Source: an uncultured Sutterella sp.
GTDB taxonomy: Bacteria > Pseudomonadota > Gammaproteobacteria > Burkholderiales > Burkholderiaceae_F
DNA: 7,483 nt
Assembly: GCA_900552195.1 (NCBI GenBank)
Contig: URYO01000059.1
Location: forward strand, 1-7,483
Direction: 5' to 3'
The notes under the pieces are model-generated. The model saw only the letters and a list, made by a program, of their open reading frames with translations, did no database searches and was not told where the DNA came from. The translations under genes and the position numbers were made by a program. This document shows positions 5,662 to 7,483 of the stretch, piece by piece (the stretch's first letter is position 1; each line of letters starts with the position of its first letter).

Positions 5662-7254
5662 TTACTTCACGATTACTTTATCGAGTTCCAAGCGATCGTC
5701 CGCACGTAAGGGAGCTTCTATATTTTTCTTCAGAGCCCAGTTGATGACTTGTGTATGAAGAGGAAGCACATAAATGTTCTTATTGACGCGGAGCAGAGCC
5801 TGTTCAATCAGTTCATTGCGCTTATCAAAATTTTCCTCTTGCTTGATCTTTTCAATCAAAGCATCCAGCTCAGGATCCGAGACTCTACCGATGTTTGAGA
5901 GGCCATTGCCTTTTTTAACGTCAACTGTTTCGACGAGAGACTGAAGCGGGAACAAAGCGTCCTGAGTAGATGCACCCCAACCAACCATGCCGACAGAGGA
6001 GTCATAACGCAGAACTTTCGGGAAATAATTTGCGCGTGGAATCGCGTTTACTTTTACCTTCACGCCGATCTTAGCCCACATTCCGGCCAGAGCCTTACCG
6101 ATGGCCTCATCGTTGATATAGCGGTTATTCGGGCAGTCAAGCGTAAATTCAAAACCGTTAGGATAGCCGGCTTCAGCAAGGAGCTTTTTAGCTGCTTGAG
6201 GATCATACGGAAGGCGCTCGGCTGCCTTAGCGCTCCAGCCGTTCGTCTCGGATGAAATAATGGATCCGTTCGGAATAGAGAAGCCTCTCATCACCGCACG
6301 CTGGAGCGTTTTAATGTCAATGGCCTGATACAAAGCCTGACGAACTCGGATGTCTTTAAACGGGTTTTTATCTGTTTTCTTACCGTCCACGAAGACGTAA
6401 GGAGATTCGTCGCGCATTTGGTCCAAAGAGATCATGAGCACGCGCAGCTCAGGACCGGACTGAAGCTTAACCTTAGGATTGTTCTTTAGACGCTGAATAT
6501 CTTGTGTTGCCGGGTCTGGGACAAAGTCCACTTCTCCGGACAATAAAGCAGCCATGCGGGTCGCCGCAGATTTAATCGGGGTATATATCCCTTCTGTGAC
6601 GTTTCCGACTTTATTGGCTTTATTCCACCAATCAGGATTTTCAACAAAAACTGTTTTGATATCGACTTCACGAGACTGAAGTTTGAAAGAACCGGTGCCG
6701 TTTGCGTGCTTTGCTGCATAAGCCTCTTCTTTAGCAACAAAATTCTGCGGCGCTGCTGCACCATGCTTTTCAGCCCAGGCTTTATTCAAAATTCTGAGGT
6801 AGGCAAGCTGATTGAGAAGTACGGGAGAATGATTAATAGTTCTGATCAAAACATCGCCGTTGGGCAGCGCTTCAGCGCCAAGAATACCTGCGGTAAATGT
6901 TTTGAACTGAGAAATCGGATGGAGGGCACGATTGATTGAGAAGGCCACGTCTTCAGCTGTCAGAGGTTCTCCCTCATGAAATTTCACACCTTTGCGCAGC
7001 TTGAATACAAAACCTTCGGGAACCGAAGTCCAGCTTTCTGCCAGACATGGCTGTACTTTTCCTTTGTTGAGATTTAGTAATGCTTCGTAGACGTAAGAGT
7101 TAGCGGTATTGTTAAATGCTTCGTTTTGCGCATGAGGATCAAAAGTTAATATGTCCCCTTGGCTGGCCCATTTGAAAGTAGCGGCGTAAGCCCCTGAAGA
7201 AATACCGATTCCCATTGCGGCACAAGTCATTGCAATTGCTACGAGTCGTCTCAT
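5662..7254 (-). CDS. Periplasmic extracellular solute-binding protein, family 5 (peptide-type)
   Basis: The binding subunit that captures the substrate in the periplasm and delivers it to the permease pair. With the start at 7254 the precursor has 530 residues, normal for the DppA/OppA-like family 5. Residues 1-24 (MRRLVAIAMTCAAMG...SGAYA) are a Sec signal peptide with likely cleavage after AYA, before ATFKW. There is no proper lipobox, so it should be soluble. Family marks are ANSYVYEALLNLNKGKVQPC (51-70), LAESWTSVPEGFVFKLRKGV (71-90), KFHEGEPLTAEDVAFSINRA (91-110), the LLSGEVDFV segment (237-245), DIRVRQALYQAID (301-313) and DPQAAKKLLAEAGYPNGF (351-368). Cys70 and Cys374 are the only cysteines in the mature part. 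The start is set by AGGAGA (7266-7261) 6 nt upstream; an in-frame ATG at 7392 would add 46 residues running through the rRNA terminator and is unlikely. It is the first gene of the operon. The ligand is unknown; the downstream amidohydrolase suggests a peptide or N-acyl amino acid. Confidence 0.9.
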   Translation of the reverse strand: MRRLVAIAMTCAAMGIGISSGAYAATFKWASQGDILTFDPHAQNEAFNNTANSYVYEALLNLNKGKVQPCLAESWTSVPEGFVFKLRKGVKFHEGEPLTAEDVAFSINRALHPISQFKTFTAGILGAEALPNGDVLIRTINHSPVLLNQLAYLRILNKAWAEKHGAAAPQNFVAKEEAYAAKHANGTGSFKLQSREVDIKTVFVENPDWWNKANKVGNVTEGIYTPIKSAATRMAALLSGEVDFVPDPATQDIQRLKNNPKVKLQSGPELRVLMISLDQMRDESPYVFVDGKKTDKNPFKDIRVRQALYQAIDIKTLQRAVMRGFSIPNGSIISSETNGWSAKAAERLPYDPQAAKKLLAEAGYPNGFEFTLDCPNNRYINDEAIGKALAGMWAKIGVKVKVNAIPRANYFPKVLRYDSSVGMVGWGASTQDALFPLQSLVETVDVKKGNGLSNIGRVSDPELDALIEKIKQEENFDKRNELIEQALLRVNKNIYVLPLHTQVINWALKKNIEAPLRADDRLELDKVIVK

Positions 7255-7260
7255 GACAAA

Positions 7261-7266
7261 TCTCCT
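7261..7266 (-). promoter_or_regulatory. Shine-Dalgarno AGGAGA that fixes the binding-protein start
   Basis: The minus strand reads AGGAGA, then 6 nt, then the ATG at 7254. It is the strongest ribosome binding site in the operon and directly supports the signal-peptide start over the upstream in-frame ATG at 7392. Confidence 0.8.
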
Positions 7267-7291
7267 ATGAAAAGTAGACAACAATAGAAAA

Positions 7292-7300
7292 TTTATATCA
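7292..7300 (-). promoter_or_regulatory. Extended -10 promoter candidate for the transporter operon
   Basis: The minus strand reads TG-A-TATAAA (7300-7292), an extended -10 element with TATAAA matching five of six bases of TATAAT and TG placed one base upstream. No good -35 is present at 17 bp (7320-7315 reads CGGTTT), which is tolerated by extended -10 promoters. Transcription would start near 7285, giving a leader of about 30 nt before the ATG. The candidate is based on sequence match only. Confidence 0.45.
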
Positions 7301-7307
7301 TGAGGCA

Positions 7308-7357
7308 GGCGCAAAAACCGCTTTGAGGAAAGAAATTTAAGGGGGTTTTCTTGCGCC
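7308..7357. repeat. Imperfect inverted repeat just upstream of the operon promoter
   Basis: GGCGCAAAAACC (7308-7319) and GGTTTTCTTGCGCC (7344-7357) are inverted copies: the revcomp of the second is GGCGCAAGAAAACC, differing from the first by a two-base insertion. The spacer is 24 bases. Neither side is followed by a T-run in either direction, so it is not an intrinsic terminator. The proximal arm covers the -35 position of the promoter candidate, which would suit an operator or a transcript structure in RNA reading out of the rRNA operon. Confidence 0.5.
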
Positions 7358-7361
7358 GGAC

Positions 7362-7399
7362 AAAACAAAACCTCTTGAACGGTTAAGTCCAAGAGGTTT
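7362..7399 (-). terminator. Intrinsic terminator of the rRNA operon
   Basis: On the minus strand, 12 bases after the 5S rRNA, AAACCTCTTG (7399-7390) and CAAGAGGTTT (7377-7368) form a 10-bp perfect stem with a 12-nt loop that can add two more base pairs. It is followed by a T-rich tract (TTTTGTTTTG-type, 7370-7362 with the arm). Placed directly after 5S, it should end rRNA transcription and insulate the transporter operon. Confidence 0.85.
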
Positions 7400-7410
7400 G
7401 TCTTTTATGG

Positions 7411-7483
7411 AGAGCCCGGAGACTACCTACTTTCGCAAGAAATACAACTCACTATCATCGGCGTGGAGGCGTTTCACTGTCCT
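7411..7483 (-). rRNA. rrf: 5S ribosomal RNA, 3' part
   Basis: Read on the minus strand, the last 73 bases of the window contain the conserved 5S core: AGTGAAACGCCTCCACGCCG, then ATGATAGTG, and the 3' region GCGAAAGTAGGTAGTC ending CCGGGCTCT. The 'GACAGTGAAACGCCTCCACG' form is typical of betaproteobacterial 5S. A full 5S is about 115 nt, so roughly the first 40 nt lie beyond the right edge, presumably preceded by 23S and 16S. The 3' end is placed near 7411 by the end of the terminal stem strand and is accurate to a few bases. Confidence 0.9.

Noticed and set aside
5662..7254. Lipoprotein assignment for the binding protein because of Cys11 in the leader
   Set aside because: Cys11 lies in the middle of the leader, only about ten residues in, without a Leu-(Ala/Ser)-(Gly/Ala)-Cys context, and a standard AYA cleavage site follows at residue 24.
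7308..7357. Second rRNA terminator
   Set aside because: The inverted repeat has a 24-nt loop and no T-run after either arm in either direction, so it does not fit an intrinsic terminator.
7255..7392. Upstream extension of the binding-protein gene to an ATG at 7392
   Set aside because: The extra 46 codons run through the rRNA terminator and the promoter region and would place a signal peptide internally. The ATG at 7254 has a strong AGGAGA and a clean Sec signal.

Overview
The window looks like a betaproteobacterial (Burkholderiales-type) chromosome fragment. The right edge carries the 3' part of a 5S rRNA whose core, GTGAAACGCCTCCACGCCG followed by ATGATAGTG, is of the betaproteobacterial type. 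The transporter genes have a moderate GC content. A host-associated, lower-GC Burkholderiales lineage such as Sutterellaceae would fit, but that is an inference from composition and protein feel, not from a search.

Layout, reading the minus strand from the right edge to the left: end of an rRNA operon (5S rRNA 7483-7411), its intrinsic terminator (7399-7368), and a short leader with an extended -10 promoter candidate and a large inverted repeat. Six tightly packed genes of one operon follow: a periplasmic family-5 substrate-binding protein (7254-5662), a DppB-type permease (5601-4621), an M20D amidohydrolase/peptidase (4617-3400), a DppC-type permease (3410-2475), a DppD-type ATPase (2478-1429) and a DppF-type ATPase (1435-407). 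Gaps and overlaps are 60 bp, 3 bp, -11 bp, -4 bp and -7 bp. This is a complete peptide/opine/nickel-family (Dpp/Opp) ABC importer with a cytoplasmic metallo-amidohydrolase encoded between its two permease genes. The natural reading is an import-and-cleave module for a small peptide or an N-acyl/aryl amino acid; the substrate cannot be read from the sequence. The only sizeable gap inside the operon contains two adjacent hairpins that nearly abut. The second one buries the ribosome binding site of the permease gene.

The left 290 bases are different. Positions 286 down to about 72 encode the N-terminus of LptF (lipopolysaccharide export permease) on the minus strand. The first ~75 bases encode, on the plus strand, a C-terminal piece of a carbon-nitrogen hydrolase. 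Both reading frames lose their family resemblance at the same point (about 71-76), so two broken genes are joined tail to tail there. This is either an assembly/library chimera at a contig end or a genuine rearrangement breakpoint. Since lptF is normally essential, the artefact is the more likely explanation.

I see no mobile element, CRISPR array or tRNA. The main system here is a recognisable transporter family in a slightly unusual gene order, not a wholly new type.
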